DNA from: Stictocephala bisonia
Lineage: Eukaryota; Arthropoda; Insecta; Hemiptera; Membracidae
DNA length: 64,000 nucleotides
Assembly (NCBI GenBank): GCA_035578905.1
Contig: JAQJVL010000423.1
Span: 248,001 to 312,000 of the forward strand
Direction of reading: 5' to 3'
Of the stretch, positions 46,016 to 57,123 are shown piece by piece (position 1 is the stretch's first letter; the number at the start of each line of letters is the position of its first letter). The translations under genes were made by a program, and so were the position numbers. The notes under the pieces are model-generated. The model had not been told where the DNA came from. It ran no database searches and was given only the letters and a program-made list of their open reading frames with translations.

Positions 46016-47305
46016 ATATATAATTGTAACATACACAGTGGTCGCAGGGACTAATGTTGTAGTCCATAATATATCTATGATTTGTAACATACACAGTGGT
46101 CAAAGGTACTAATTTTATAGTCCATAATATATATATATATGTAACATACACAGTGGTCGCAGGGACTAATGTTGTAGTCCATAATATATCTATAAGATTT
46201 GTAACATACACAGTGGTCACAGGTACTAATGTTATAGTCCATGATATATCTATACGATTTGTAACATACACAGCAGTCAAAGGTACTAATTTTATAGTCC
46301 ATAATATATATAATTGTAACATACACAGTGGTCACAGGGACTAATTTTATAGTCCATAATATATATAATTGTAACATACACAGTGGTCGCAGGGACTAAT
46401 GTTGTAGTCCATAATATATCTATGATTTGTAACATACACAGTAGCCACAGGTACTATTGTTCTAGTCCATGATATAACTATACGATTTGTAACATACACA
46501 GCAGTCAAAGGTACTAATTTTATAGTCCATAATATATATAATTGTAACATACACAGTGGTCGCAGGGACTAATGTTGTAGTCCACAATATATCTATGATT
46601 TGTAACATACACAGTAGCCACAGGTACTATTGTTCTAGTCCATGATATATCTATACGATTTGTAACATACACAGCAGTCAAAGGTACTAATTTTATAGTC
46701 CATAATATATATAATTGTAACATACACAGTGGTCGCAGGGACTAATGTTGTAGTCCATAATATATCTATACGATTTGTAACATACACAGTGGTCACAGGT
46801 ACTATTGTTCTAGTCCATGATATATCTATACGATTTGTAACATACACAGCAGTCAAAGGTACTAATTTTATAGTCCATAATATATATAATTGTAACATAC
46901 ACAGTGGTCGCAGGGACTAATGTTGTAGTCCATAATATATCTATGATTTGTAACATACACAGTGGTCGCAGGGACTAATGTTGTAGTCCATAATATATCT
47001 ATACGATTTGTAACATACACAGCAGTCAAAGGTACTAATTTTATAGTCCATAATATTTATAATTGTAACATACACAGTGGTCACAGGGACTAATGCTGTA
47101 GTCCATGATATATCTATACGATTTGTAACATACACAGCAGTCAAAGGTACTAATGCTGTAGTCCATGATATATCTATACGATTTGTAACATACACAGCAG
47201 TCACAGGGACTGATGTTGTAGTCCATAATATATAAGATTTATAAGATAAGAAGTGGTCTTGCATACCACTACTGTTGTCCATAATATATCTAAAAGATTT
47301 CTAAG
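46016..47305 (-). repeat. 60-bp minisatellite, reverse orientation, right part
   Basis: About 22 units, many in a higher-order block that repeats CAGCAGTCAAAGGTACTAAT, TTTATAGTCCATAATATATA and CACAGTGGTCGCAGGGACTA. Identity to the 22.7-24.9 kb array is high. Open frames on both strands are artefacts of the 60-bp period. Confidence 0.95.
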
Positions 47306-47829
47306 ATGCACATAGTCCAGTATTTCAAGGTAAAAGTGTTATTAAACCTCTGAAATCCATGAATATGCATCGATTTGCATGAAACTTTGGAATTGAGCTC
47401 AATTTACCCTCCTCTACAAAATCTACCATATACCAATATGTGCTTATTATTTTTCAGGTTTGAAAACTACCTTGTATTGTCAATACCTGACAAACTACAA
47501 ATAAATTGTTTACAAGATCAAAATATAGTTTAAATGAGTTGGATAAAGATTGTTTGATATTCTGTAACATTACTGATAATTTTACATGATGGTTCCATAC
47601 TTAGAAACCACCCAACAAATATTAAAATACATTGAAAAAATATATTAACTCACTTACATCTTCAATTATCACTTTTTTGCAACTTTTTCATAACCTTTGA
47701 TGAATAAAATTTGTATATTGTCATATTTTCTGGTTATATCAGTCGGAAGTGAAAGTTAGACGTTAACATGGAGTTATTAACTAAAATTGATTGTTGTTGC
47801 GTTTCTATTAAAGAAACTCCTTTTATAAT
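47306..47829. other. No recognised gene
   Basis: AT-rich single-copy-looking DNA without motifs. Confidence 0.4.
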
Positions 47830-48093
47830 TTTTTTTTTTTAATTTATTCATAAGCCGCCGATCGAATATGGATTTCGAATGAGTGTGATGAGTGTAGATG
47901 AGTGAATGTAGTCATTGTTACAAAATAAGGCCGACTATTCCTTAGAAAGTGTCATTAATTAATTAGCCCAATGACAAATGAACAGCCGGTGGTTATCAGC
48001 TGATCCTTCTCAAAATGTATTAACTCTGATTGGGATCGAACTGAGAACCTTAAGCACATGAAGGTCGAATTGAACAACTACGCTACCGACCTC
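47830..48093 (-). mobile_element. tRNA-derived SINE
   Basis: Reverse complement of the SINE at 12038. The head GAGGTCGGTAGCGTAGTTGT holds the A-box, CAGTTCGATCCCAATC the B-box, and the tail is AATAAATT plus a poly-A of about 12. The CAAGATATGGGCG segment is shortened compared with the copy at 9120. Confidence 0.85.
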
Positions 48094-49014
48094 TTCTACG
48101 GCTCGATAAGACTTGGCTCAAAAAGAGCAATCATTTCCAAATTGACGTCTCGGCGGAAGGTATTTGGACCAGCTGAACGTGTAAGGTCGATTCACACGAG
48201 AGAAAGGTGCGACCTTGAGTGACTACCCAACTCACTCGCATTCCTGCCACAGCTAGCGTCACGCTGCAGTCCCCCCCCCCCCCGGACAAACACACACTCA
48301 TCACACTTGCTTACTAACACAAACCAAACTCCTGTCCACCTGAGATTGTAGCACCGAGGGCTACATATTCTTCAAAGTGTTTTAATTAAGGCCGAAGGTC
48401 CTTTCAACAAACAAGATTGGCACTTGATTTCATAAAAATACAATATTAGGCAACAAAACAATATTTAGTGTATTATTAAGGAAAGACTGTGTTTTAGAAA
48501 ACTCCACTGCCCTCAAACCAAAAGGAAATTATACAGAATTAAAGCACTCAAGTGTGGTACAAAACTAAATGTATTCTTCTCCAAAATCTGAATTTATCTG
48601 TATCTTATTAAAAAGAATTCAAAACGCTTGAGCTCCACTGCACAACAAATCAAGAAGATAAAATATTTTGGGCAAACCAATAAGTTAAAGTCCATACATG
48701 AGTGGGATGTGAATTTGTATATTTGGCTTACAGATCCTAATATTTTCACATTTTGGAAAAGTAAAAAAAATGGTAATTACTGCCTCAAAACCCCCAAACG
48801 TGTAATTATATCTGAGTCAAGTGGGTCATCAAAATAAACGTATTCCTCTTATCAATGCAAAAACACCTTCAAATTTAATAAAAATTAAAACTATGTGGTC
48901 TCGCGCTACCCAAAAAAAAAAAAAAAATAAAAAAAATAAATAAATAAATAAATAAAAAAAAAACACGGCTACTACTGAAAGTCCCCCAACATTAACGAAG
49001 GCAGAGATGGTCAA
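48094..49014. other. No firm gene; low-complexity runs
   Basis: A poly-C run lies at 48271-48284 and A-rich runs at 48913-48962. A plus-strand open frame at 48628-48837 has no recognised motif. GGCCGAAGGTCC near 48388 resembles words in the GC-rich repeats at 49.0 and 51.3 kb. Confidence 0.35.
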
Positions 49015-49015
49015 G

Positions 49016-49225
49016 CAATCCTACAAGCACAGGAAACTGCCAAGGCCGTTCACCACGAAGCGAAAGGCAGTGTTCTTCCATCCAGTAAGCCGAAGGCTTA
49101 GATAATCATCAAGGAATCCTACAAGCACAGGACTCTGACGAGGCGGTGTGTCGAACTTCCCCACGAGGCCACAGACAGGCAATCCTACAAGCACAGGACT
49201 GCCTGTCTGGAAAAGCTCCGACTTT
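49016..49225 (+). repeat. GC-rich dispersed tandem repeat, patch 1
   Basis: CAATCCTACAAGCACAGGA recurs three times with CTTCCCCACGAGGCCACAGA between. It matches 51285-51620. Confidence 0.75.
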
Positions 49226-49875
49226 CAAAATATAACAATATTGTACTTAGTTGATTAACATTTGTCAGACACTATTATTGTAATATTTAATTAATATGAA
49301 TATATTATTTAATTTCTAAAAGTTCATTAAAATATGAAACAAAAACATTTATTAATTTGTATCAAGATGCATTTATTAAATTTAATATAAAAATTAGACA
49401 TCTGAAAATTTTGAATTTAAAACTATTATCATTTATTATTTAAGCTCAGTTATTTTATTAATTCATAACACAAATGATACTAGGATTTTGATTGTATTGT
49501 ATATATTTTAATTTTGACAAAAGCCTTAATGATGTCAACCTTCTGATGAAATATGTAAGGACAAGTTTTTAAGGTCTATATTGTGTCAATATTGGTCTTA
49601 ATAATTAATATTAATTAAAAATATAACCTAAAAATGAATGTATTAGTTGTAAATCTAAACTAAGCATGTAAAGAATTTAGTGGGCTCTAGTAGTAATAAT
49701 TATTTACTTCATTTTAAACACTGTTCTTCAATCAGGTTACATACTTTAGAACCTGACTTTTAAATTGACTTTTATTCCTCTTTACTAATTTTTCAAGTCT
49801 TATAATTTTGTATCATCAATAAGAAAATTATGTTATTAACTGCAATAATGCAAAACTTCCTATATATGTATGCAG
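49226..49875. other. AT-rich, possibly intronic
   Basis: No recognised motif. If the exon at 49876 is real, this would be intron ending ATATATGTATGCAG. Confidence 0.3.
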
Positions 49876-50222
49876 CTGAGCCGTCTCCTGCCAAAGAATA
49901 TTTGAAGACCACCTGGTACACAGAAGACGTCATAATTTTCACAGACCGACCACAGCGGTCAGCTTACATCCTGGCCAAGGACATTCTGTTTGAAAAGCCG
50001 TTTAAGCACATTGCCCTTAAAAAGGTTGAACATGGACAAGAGATTTTGAATGAGCTAGACAAAATTACTGAAAACAAGGAGCTTCCCCACTTGTTCTACC
50101 ATGGAAATGTATGTGGGTGGGGGTCGAGAAATAGTGCTAAAGTATGAGAGTGGTGAGCTAAAGGGAGCTCTGGGTGTTGAGTCCTATATGGAATTGCCGA
50201 AGATGTACCCAGATGCAATCAA
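49876..50222 (+). CDS. Glutaredoxin-like domain exon (frameshifted)
   Basis: After a possible acceptor (TATGCAG/CT) the frame reads EPSPAKEYLKTTWYTEDVII, FTDRPQRSAYILAKDILFEK, EHGQEILNELDKITENKELP, HLFYHG, and after a one-base shift near 50107 YVGGGREIVLKYESGELKGA then LGVESYMELPKMYPDA. The pattern (D/H)GQEI...LPHLF-x-x-G-x-YVGG...ESGEL is the second half of the glutaredoxin fold. Where CPYC should be there is DRPQRSAY, so both catalytic cysteines are absent. The frame change means pseudogene, sequencing error or an undetected splice. A minisatellite starts at its 3' end. Probably host DNA, not transposon. Confidence 0.5.
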
Positions 50223-51195
50223 TACCACTGTACGTGTAAGGGTGGATGGGTGGGTCAATACCACTGTACGTGTATGGGTAGACGGGTGGGTCAAAACCAC
50301 TGTACGTGTATGGGTGGATGGGTGGGTCAAAACCACTGTACGTGTATGGGTGGACGGTTGGGTCAATACCACTGTACGTGTATGGGTGGGCGGTTGGGTC
50401 AATACCATTGTACGTGTATGGGTGGGCGGTTAGGTTAATACCATTGTACGTGTATGTGTGGGCAGGTGGGTCAATACCATTGTACATGTATGGGTGGACG
50501 GGTGGGTCAATACCATTGTACGTGTATGTGTGGACGGGTGGGTCAATACCATTGTACGTGTATGTGTGGGCAGGTAGGTCAATACCACTGCACGTGTATG
50601 GGTGGGTGGGTGGGTCAATATCATTTACTTGTATGGATGGGCGGGTGGGTCAATATCACTGTACGTGTATGTGTTGGCAGGTGAGTCAATATCACTGTAC
50701 GTGTATGTGTGGGTGGGTGGGTCAATACCACTGTACGTGTATGGGTGGGCGGGTGGGTCAATATCACTGTACGTGTATGGGTGGGCGGGTGGGTCAATAT
50801 CACTGTACGTTTATGTGTGGGCAGGTAGGTCAATATCACTGTACGTGTATGGGTGGGCGGGTGGGTCAATATCACTGTACGTGTATGTGTGGGCGGGTGG
50901 GTCAATATCACTTACTTGTATGGGTGGGCGGGTGGGTCAATATCACTGTACGTGTATGTGTGGGCGGGTGGGTCAATACCACTGCACGTGTATGTGTGGG
51001 CGGGTGGGTCAATACCACTGCACTGTATGTGTGGGCGGGTGGGTCAATACTACTGCACTGTATGTGTGGGCGGGTGGGTCAATACCACTGCACGTGTATG
51101 TGTGGGCGGGTGGGTCAATACCACTGCACGTGTATGGGTGGGCGGGTGGGTCAATATCAATGTACGTGTATGTGTGGGCAGGTGAGTCAATATCA
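50222..51195 (+). repeat. 36-bp minisatellite, about 27 units
   Basis: The unit is TACGTGTATGGGTGGGCGGG plus TGGGTCAATACCACTG, with variants TGTGTGGGC and AATATCAC. The length is a multiple of three, so long open frames on both strands are artefacts. Three reverse units occur at 56720-56835, and 22 bp of the unit occur in the large Helitron at 34971-34992. Confidence 0.97.
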
Positions 51196-51284
51196 ACTTC
51201 TGGAATTGAAGGTGGCATTAGATATACAGATTTAGTTCAGTTTAGTTTGATTCTATTGTGTGTTTGGAACTGTTGGTCTGAGCT

Positions 51285-51620
51285 TCTCCACGAGGCCACA
51301 GGCAGGCACGTACAAGCACAGGACTATAGCGAAGCCGTGGGTCCAACTTTCCTACGAGGCCACAAGCAGTCAATCCTACAAACAAAGGTCTAAGGCGAGG
51401 CCGTGGGGCGAGCTTCCCCACGAGGCACAGGCAAGCAATCCTATAAGCACAGGATTATGGCGATGCTGTGGGGGCGAGCTTCCCTACGAGGCCAGAGGCA
51501 GGCAATGATACAAGCACCGGATTATTGCGAGGCCGTGGGTCGAACTTCCCCACGAGGTCACAGGTAGGCAATCCTATAAGCACATGACTATGGCGAGGCC
51601 GTGAGGCGAGCTTCCCCACA
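51285..51620 (+). repeat. GC-rich dispersed tandem repeat, patch 2
   Basis: About five units of roughly 66 bp: CTTCCCCACGAGGCCACAGG, CAGGCAATCCTACAAGCACA and GGACTATGGCGAGGCCGTGG. Same family as 49016-49225. Words such as GGCGAGACCGTAGGCCGAAC recur near 52421. Confidence 0.85.
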
Positions 51621-51944
51621 GTGTTGCCCCATTTGTGGAGATCTTAAAAAGACGAGTTACAGCAAAGTTTCCTTGAAGGATTGGACTCACCATATATAAA
51701 TACCATATCGTATTTTTCTATATTGTAGGCTAAAATTTACCAAAAAAGCTCATCTGGAGGCCAAAGGCCGAGTTCATCTCTCACAAATATAAGCCACCGC
51801 AAGATCGTTTGCGAAGCACTATAATATAAAGCTGATTGGATCACTCACTCACTCACTGACTCCTGGCGAGGCTCCTAACTGGGCTGTAGCAGGGCTTCCT
51901 CACGAGGTCGCAGGATGGGGCTTTATGCAGTCGACACTGGTGGC
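51621..51944. other. Spacer with diverged GC-rich repeat words
   Basis: CATCTGGAGGCCAAAGGCCG and CCTCACGAGGTCGCAGG are related to the preceding repeat. TCACTCACTCACTCACTGAC lies at about 51841. No gene. Confidence 0.4.
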
Positions 51945-51946
51945 GC

Positions 51947-52415
51947 AGTGCTGTAACCTAGCTACTTGGGGACAAAGTGTTTGGGAGATTGTAGGCGATA
52001 GGTTGGATCCTCGGTACTCTTAATACCGACATGGCGTCCGCTCAATGGTTGCTATCGACGTGAACACTACTAGAGAAGTCTGGGGTGTCCATGTTGGGTG
52101 GTAATAGTTGTACGGATGTTGTGTGGGTGAGATAACTGAGTATCAGGCTTGTCAATTACCTGAAAATCAGACCAACACTACGTGGTTCCGATGCCACGTA
52201 AAGCTGCAGGTCCCCTAGTTGCCCTGGCTGTTAGGCTATTAATAAATGGCCCTTTCTGAGGAACAGTTGAACTCAGTTAGTAACCAGACTACACTCATCC
52301 ACACTCATCATGCACTCATATTTATATATCATATCATATATATCATCATTCATATTCGCCTTAAAATACGCACAACGTTGTGTCGGCGTCTCATATGTAA
52401 GAATAAGAATAAGTG
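51947..52415 (+). mobile_element. Second SINE family, different tRNA head
   Basis: The head GGTGGCGCAGTGCTGTAA has an A-box and GGTTGGATCCTCGG a B-box. The 3' half (GGCTATTAATAAATGGCCCT, ACTCATCCACACTCATCATG, GGCGTCTCATATGTAAG) is related to the body of the SINEs at 9.1, 12.0 and 47.8 kb. The head and the central part differ from them. Confidence 0.7.
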
Positions 52416-52852
52416 TCTTGGCGAGACCGTAGGCCGAACTTCCCCACACGAGTGTAGCGAGCAGGGCCCCTAGTCCCTCTATAATAATATAAAACCTAAA
52501 TTGGGATCACTGACTATCTCATTGACATAAATATTAACAACACTTCCAAGTGTCGTAAACTTTTAAAACTTGGACTGTAAGTAGACATAAGTGGACCTTA
52601 AAAAGCATTCATTTTCACATTCATTATAAATAAATCTAGATTTATAGAATTAAAAATAAAAATTTGTCATGACAAATGCATAGGGTATTCAGAACATAAT
52701 TTCGTTTCAACGGTCGTTTAATAATAAAACTAATTTTCAGGTACATATATGACATATAGATTTTAACAGGAAGAAACGAGGATTATAACGGGTTCAAGTT
52801 TTCATTATTCATTACTAAGACGCTGATCGTTTCGTTGTGGTTGCATTAAATG
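52416..52852. other. No recognised gene
   Basis: It begins with GC-rich repeat words and CGAGCAGGGCCCCTAGT, which might be a Helitron-like end, then AT-rich sequence. Not supported further. Confidence 0.3.
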
Positions 52853-52854
52853 TA

Positions 52855-53730
52855 CAGGGTGTTACAAAAAGGTTGAGCTGGCTGTGCATTTTCAGATTCC
52901 ATATGTGATTCTAAGCTAAAAATGAAGAATAATACATTTCCAATTTCCGTAGCTAGACGCCATTTTGTTTTTTTTCTAAAACGATTTATATATTTGTTGT
53001 TATCTTTACGATTGCTACAAAACTCCTTAAACGGATTAATGTTAGAAGGTAGTATTTAATTTAAAATTGTTTAAAGTTATCCTTATTATTTTTAAAATGG
53101 CGGCCAGTTTATTTTTATTCGAACAAATATCTAAAAAGCCACTGGTTTAAAAAAAATTGGGTAAGACACAAAACAGTTATTAAACAAATTTACCTTTCCA
53201 GTAATACCTCATTTGTAACAATCGGTTAAGAAATAACAATCTTATGAACTAATCTTAATTCACATGCAGTTCAAATATTGTCAAATTAGTAGCCATTTAG
53301 TTTGCGTGTGAATTAAGGTAAGTTCATAATATTGTTATTTCTTAACCGATTTTTATAAATGAGGTATCATTGGAAAGGTGTAGTAGTTTGAAAACTGTTT
53401 TGTCTGACACAATTTTTATAAAACCTGTGGTTTTCTTTAGATATTTGTTAAAATACAAACAAAATAGCTGTCATTTTAAAAATAATTAAGATAATTTAAA
53501 AAAAATATTGTTTTACTGTATAATACTTTCTAACATGAACCTATTTACTGAGTTTTGTAACAATCTTAAAGATAACAACAAAGGTATAAATCGTTTTATG
53601 AAAGAAAGAAAATGACGTCTAGGTTCTAAAAAAAGCGGAAACTAAAAAAATATTAATTTTCATTTTCAGCTTAGAATCACACATAGAACCTAAAAATGCA
53701 TAGCCAACCCAACCTTTTTGTAACACCCTG
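52855..53730. mobile_element. Foldback element with ~420-bp inverted arms, 876 bp
   Basis: The ends are CAGGGTGTTACAAAAAGGTT and AACCTTTTTGTAACACCCTG, flanked by TA at 52853-52854 and 53731-53732. The arms match along their length (TGCATTTT, GTGATTCTAAGCT, AAAACGATTTATA, TTGTTGTTATCTTTA, AATACCTCATTTGTA, CGGTTAAGAAATAACAAT). They are moderately diverged with little central sequence and no coding frame. TA duplication and CAGGGTG ends fit Tc1/mariner-derived non-autonomous elements. Confidence 0.88.
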
Positions 53731-53732
53731 TA

Positions 53733-54463
53733 AAACATTAACGTTAATATGAAAACCTCCTTTAATTTCATTAAAAATCATGACATGTAACTATCGTGCA
53801 GGAAGGAGTGTTATTATTTTGGGTTAGGTAAGTTGGTGTCACGTCAATCGCCAGCAATGACCCACACAGGTGTTCGACAATTATTACCTAGGTACTACTG
53901 TTTTTTCTAGTTTTTTACTAGTTTTTTTCTACTGTCGAAGAAAAACTATTAACACTGGAGTTTGAAACATCACTGTGAAGAAACTAAATACACTAGAAAA
54001 ATACAAATGACATTAACATTTTCCTTGTTTATTCCTAGAATTTTAGTGTAAAAGGAAAATGTTTATCTTTTAGCAGTCACTGGTAGAATAAAAACAGAGC
54101 GTGATTTCTAACACTCTTTACCGAAACGTCGACTTTAAAAATGCATACAATAAAAACCTCTGGTCAGATTAAATTGAAAATTTAATAGGTCATTTATTAA
54201 CTATTTAGCTAACTTATGCTACAGTTTTATGAACTTTGATTAATTAACAAAAATGTTCTTATGGAAACATCTTTCTAGTAATTGAGTAGGCCTACGAAAT
54301 CGAATAAAACTTCGTTTTGTACATCACAATACCATTATTTCAAAAAACGAACGAACGATTACATAACATCTTGTATGACTTTATATGGATTAGTATCAAA
54401 CGCGGGGCAGTGTGCGCTACACATAAGCGATCCGTATTGCCACTTTAAACGGCCAGTGTTAAA
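53733..54463. other. No recognised gene
   Basis: AT-rich spacer with no motifs that I can support. Confidence 0.4.
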
Positions 54464-54880
54464 GGCCCTGTCACACATAGCGACTTACTCGCCGCTATTA
54501 GTCGCGGCTACTTCAGTCACCGCTACAACAACTCGCAGTCACACATAGCGACTTACCGCTATTAGTCACGGCTACTTCAGTCACCGCTACAACTCGCAGT
54601 CACACATAGCGACTTACCGCTATTAGTCACGGCTACTTCAGTCACCGCTACAACTCGCAGTCACACATGGCGACTTACTCGCCGCTATTAGTCGCGGCTA
54701 CTTCAGTACCGCTACAACTCGCAGTCACACATGGCGACTTACTCGCCGCTATTAGTCGCGGCTACTTCAGTACCGCTACAACTCGCAGTCACACATGGCG
54801 ACTTACTCGCCACTGTTAGTCGCGGCTACTTCAGTCACCGCTACAACTCACAGTCATACATAGCGAGTTGTAGCGGCTAC
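54464..54880 (+). repeat. ~62-67-bp tandem repeat, six to seven units
   Basis: The unit is TCACACATAGCGACTTACTC, GCCGCTATTAGTCGCGGCTA, CTTCAGTCACCGCTACAACT plus CGCAG. The unit is the end sequence of the Harbinger-like element itself. Confidence 0.9.
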
Positions 54881-54908
54881 TTCAGTTTGGTTGTGTGGAA
54901 TTACTGTG

Positions 54909-55135
54909 CTGAGGAAAATGTCATCTGTGGGATTAAGAAAGGAGGATTTAAGACGTCTGTTGCGGATTTGCGTTATTGATCTGTGCGATGAATTATTGTT
55001 AAAAATCAAAAACAATAAGAAACAAGTGGGTTCGGGAGTGGATAGGGAGACGAGACAAACTGGGTGCTTCATCGACAATAATGAAAGAATTAGCGAATGA
55101 AGACCCTCAATCATATTTTCTATCCCCAAATCTGA
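54909..55135 (+). pseudogene. Harbinger transposase N-terminal fragment
   Basis: ATG at 54918 opens MSSVGLRKEDLRRLLRIC, then after a frame change the segment reads WVREWIGRRDKLGASSTIMK then ELANEDPQSYF. The pattern WVR-x-W-x-x-RR-x-x-LG...ELxxEDPxSYF is the N-terminal signature of PIF/Harbinger nucleases. The DDE catalytic part is absent. Confidence 0.65.
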
Positions 55136-55390
55136 CAACGATTATGTGGCCTGGCGGCAGACTATCACATACTGTCACACGTAGCGACTGGGGTAGGTTT
55201 TGCTCGCCGGCGAGTAGACCACGTGGTTTTCAAGGTCTGCTACTAGCGACTACTCGCCCAAAAAGTTGAACATGTCTGACTTTCCTCGCGAGTGAATTTT
55301 TATTCGCCGACGAGTGCTAGCCGCCGCTACTTACTATGTCACACACAGCGATTAGTAGCCGCTACTCTAGTCGCGATTAGGACCTGTTCA

Positions 55391-56714
55391 CTGAATACAA
55401 TCTTTAACTGTAATCACAGCTAACACTTAGATTTTAGATTGTTATTTTTTAGAACCTTATACTGATTTATTACGTATAATTCATTTTCTATTACCATTTT
55501 TCTCACTCAATTAAAAAAAACAATAAAAATGTTTTAACAAAACATAAAAATAAAAAATTACAACGTTCTGTGTTAGATTTTTAATCATTTTTGATAGTTC
55601 CTAGTGGGTTTGAACTTAATAGATCAAAATTGTTACATAAAAACTGTTTTTATAAACTACAAGATTAGAATTTGTGAAACAAAATTCATATGGGAAGCAG
55701 GGCCGGGGCAAAGTTTACCATGTGCCCCCTTACTTCAAAAGAAGTGTCATTACTCTGAATGTCAAATATACTATAATTAATATTTTATTTTTAGTGCATT
55801 CTACAATAGTCTTACCATCTCTTTCATTAGATTACTATTGTAATTAAGATTCTTGTTCATGGACGTTTTCTCAGAGCTAGCTGCGAAGCTCCGGTAAGTT
55901 TTTCTCTAATTATCATGTACTTTTTAAACATTTCTTTAAGTATTACCGCTACAATAACATCAATCTATTATAACAAAACTGCTATTCTTTAATACTAAAT
56001 GAATAATAACGAACTAAGCAATGCCACAGTCAGTTGAATAGGCAGTTGCATAGTTGGGCGCAGCAGCTCTTCGATCGCCAGTTGAGGAGCCATCCTCGCC
56101 AATGATTAGCTGTGAGTGAGGGAGGGAGGGGCCAATAAATTTGTATAAGTCACTTGGCTTCGCTAGCTAAAGAGTGGCCGAATGTTCACGAAGTAAAATA
56201 ATTTGGCGAGCGCAAACTGGACAGATATTTTGGTGTGTTCACAAGCTGAACGACTATACACTTGTTCGCAAACAAGACAACTGAGTGAGGTGAGGGGTAC
56301 AGAGTTGCAGTCACACACCAACCAGAGCGTATGCTGTCACACAACTATGCCGACCGCTCACAAACTTCAAAGACAGTGTACAACTTGCTCCAAAAGGCTT
56401 CCTGGTTGCTATAAAACCAATGGTTTAGTTTAAACATTTTAAAACTAAAACTGGAAGACTTATCTGGTCTAATATGGGTTTTAAGAGGTTAAATGTAAGA
56501 AAGGGCAAAGTTACCCAATTTAGCCTATATAAAGAAGTTTTTCAATTCAATCCGATGATATATTGATTGCTTCTCGTTTTCATACTCTAAAAAAAATAAC
56601 AAGCGTGACCAATATGTTATTGACAGTTGACCGGTTGACTGCCAGTTTCAATAATACGAAAGTCGACGGGTCACCCGTTGACTGCCGGTTTGAGTGTTAA
56701 TAAATTGACAGAGA
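55391..56714. other. No firm gene
   Basis: CAGGGCCGGGGCAAAGTTTA at 55698 and GGGCAGCCCTG near 57211 look like loosely inverted hAT-type ends, but I see no 8-bp duplication and no transposase. A short plus frame at 56341-56430 (CTTCSKRLPGC) is not assigned. Confidence 0.3.
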
Positions 56715-56719
56715 TATCT

Positions 56720-56835
56720 GTCAAAGTAACCCACCCACCCACCCATACACGTAATGTGGTATTGACCCACCCGCCCACCCATAAACGTACAGTGGTATTG
56801 ACCCACCCACCCACCCATACACGTACAGTAGTATT
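56720..56835 (-). repeat. 36-bp minisatellite, three reverse units
   Basis: CCCACCCATACACGTA and GTGGTATTGACCCACC repeat three times. This is the reverse complement of the 50.2-51.2 kb array. An isolated piece (ATACCCATACACGTACAGTA) follows at about 57036. Confidence 0.9.
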
Positions 56836-57123
56836 GCCTTTTTGCCTGATTCTGACTAACTGACTACTGACTGGGGAAGCCAATGAATCAGTCTTCTTGT
56901 AAATCAAGGGTTCAAGTGGAAGCCTCTTTTTTGGTCAGCGCCCTTATGACAGCGACAGTCTAAGCGGAGCCTCTCTTCAACTCACGCCGAACAGCACCCG
57001 CACACCCACACACCCCACACACGAAACTATAGCAATACCCATACACGTACAGTAGAACCATTTGATATCAGACCATTTGATACAAGTCTGAATCGTTTCT
57101 TATCTAGTAGATTTTTAAGTATT

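Larger units (their letters stand above)
54464..55390 (+). mobile_element. PIF/Harbinger-derived element with subterminal tandem repeats
   Basis: The left end GGCCCTGTCACACATAGCGA follows TTAAA, as expected for a 3-bp target superfamily. GTCACACATAGCGACT and TAGTCGCGGCTACT recur about seven times at 54464-54880 and again, more diverged, at 55165-55380. A transposase N-terminal fragment lies between. The right boundary is not clear: the final GATTAGGACCTG does not pair well with the left end. Confidence 0.6.

Noticed and set aside
46014..47282. Open frames in the reversed 60-bp array
   Set aside because: Same artefact of a repeat length divisible by three.
48628..48837. Small plus-strand protein
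   Set aside because: No motif, no supporting splice or promoter context, and a length expected by chance in AT-rich DNA.
50306..51393. Open frames of 263-309 residues in the 36-bp array
   Set aside because: The period equals 12 codons and several frames on both strands are open together. No start context or known motif is present.
52441..52500. Helitron terminus CCCCTAGT near 52465
   Set aside because: A CTAG-type end next to a TCTATAATAATATAAAAC start is suggestive, but no hairpin, partner end or related copy could be shown.
56203..56433. Plus frame with CTTCSKRLPGC, possibly a zinc-binding end of a piggyBac-like protein
   Set aside because: Only one CxxC is present. The remaining cysteine and histidine pattern and the upstream transposase are missing.
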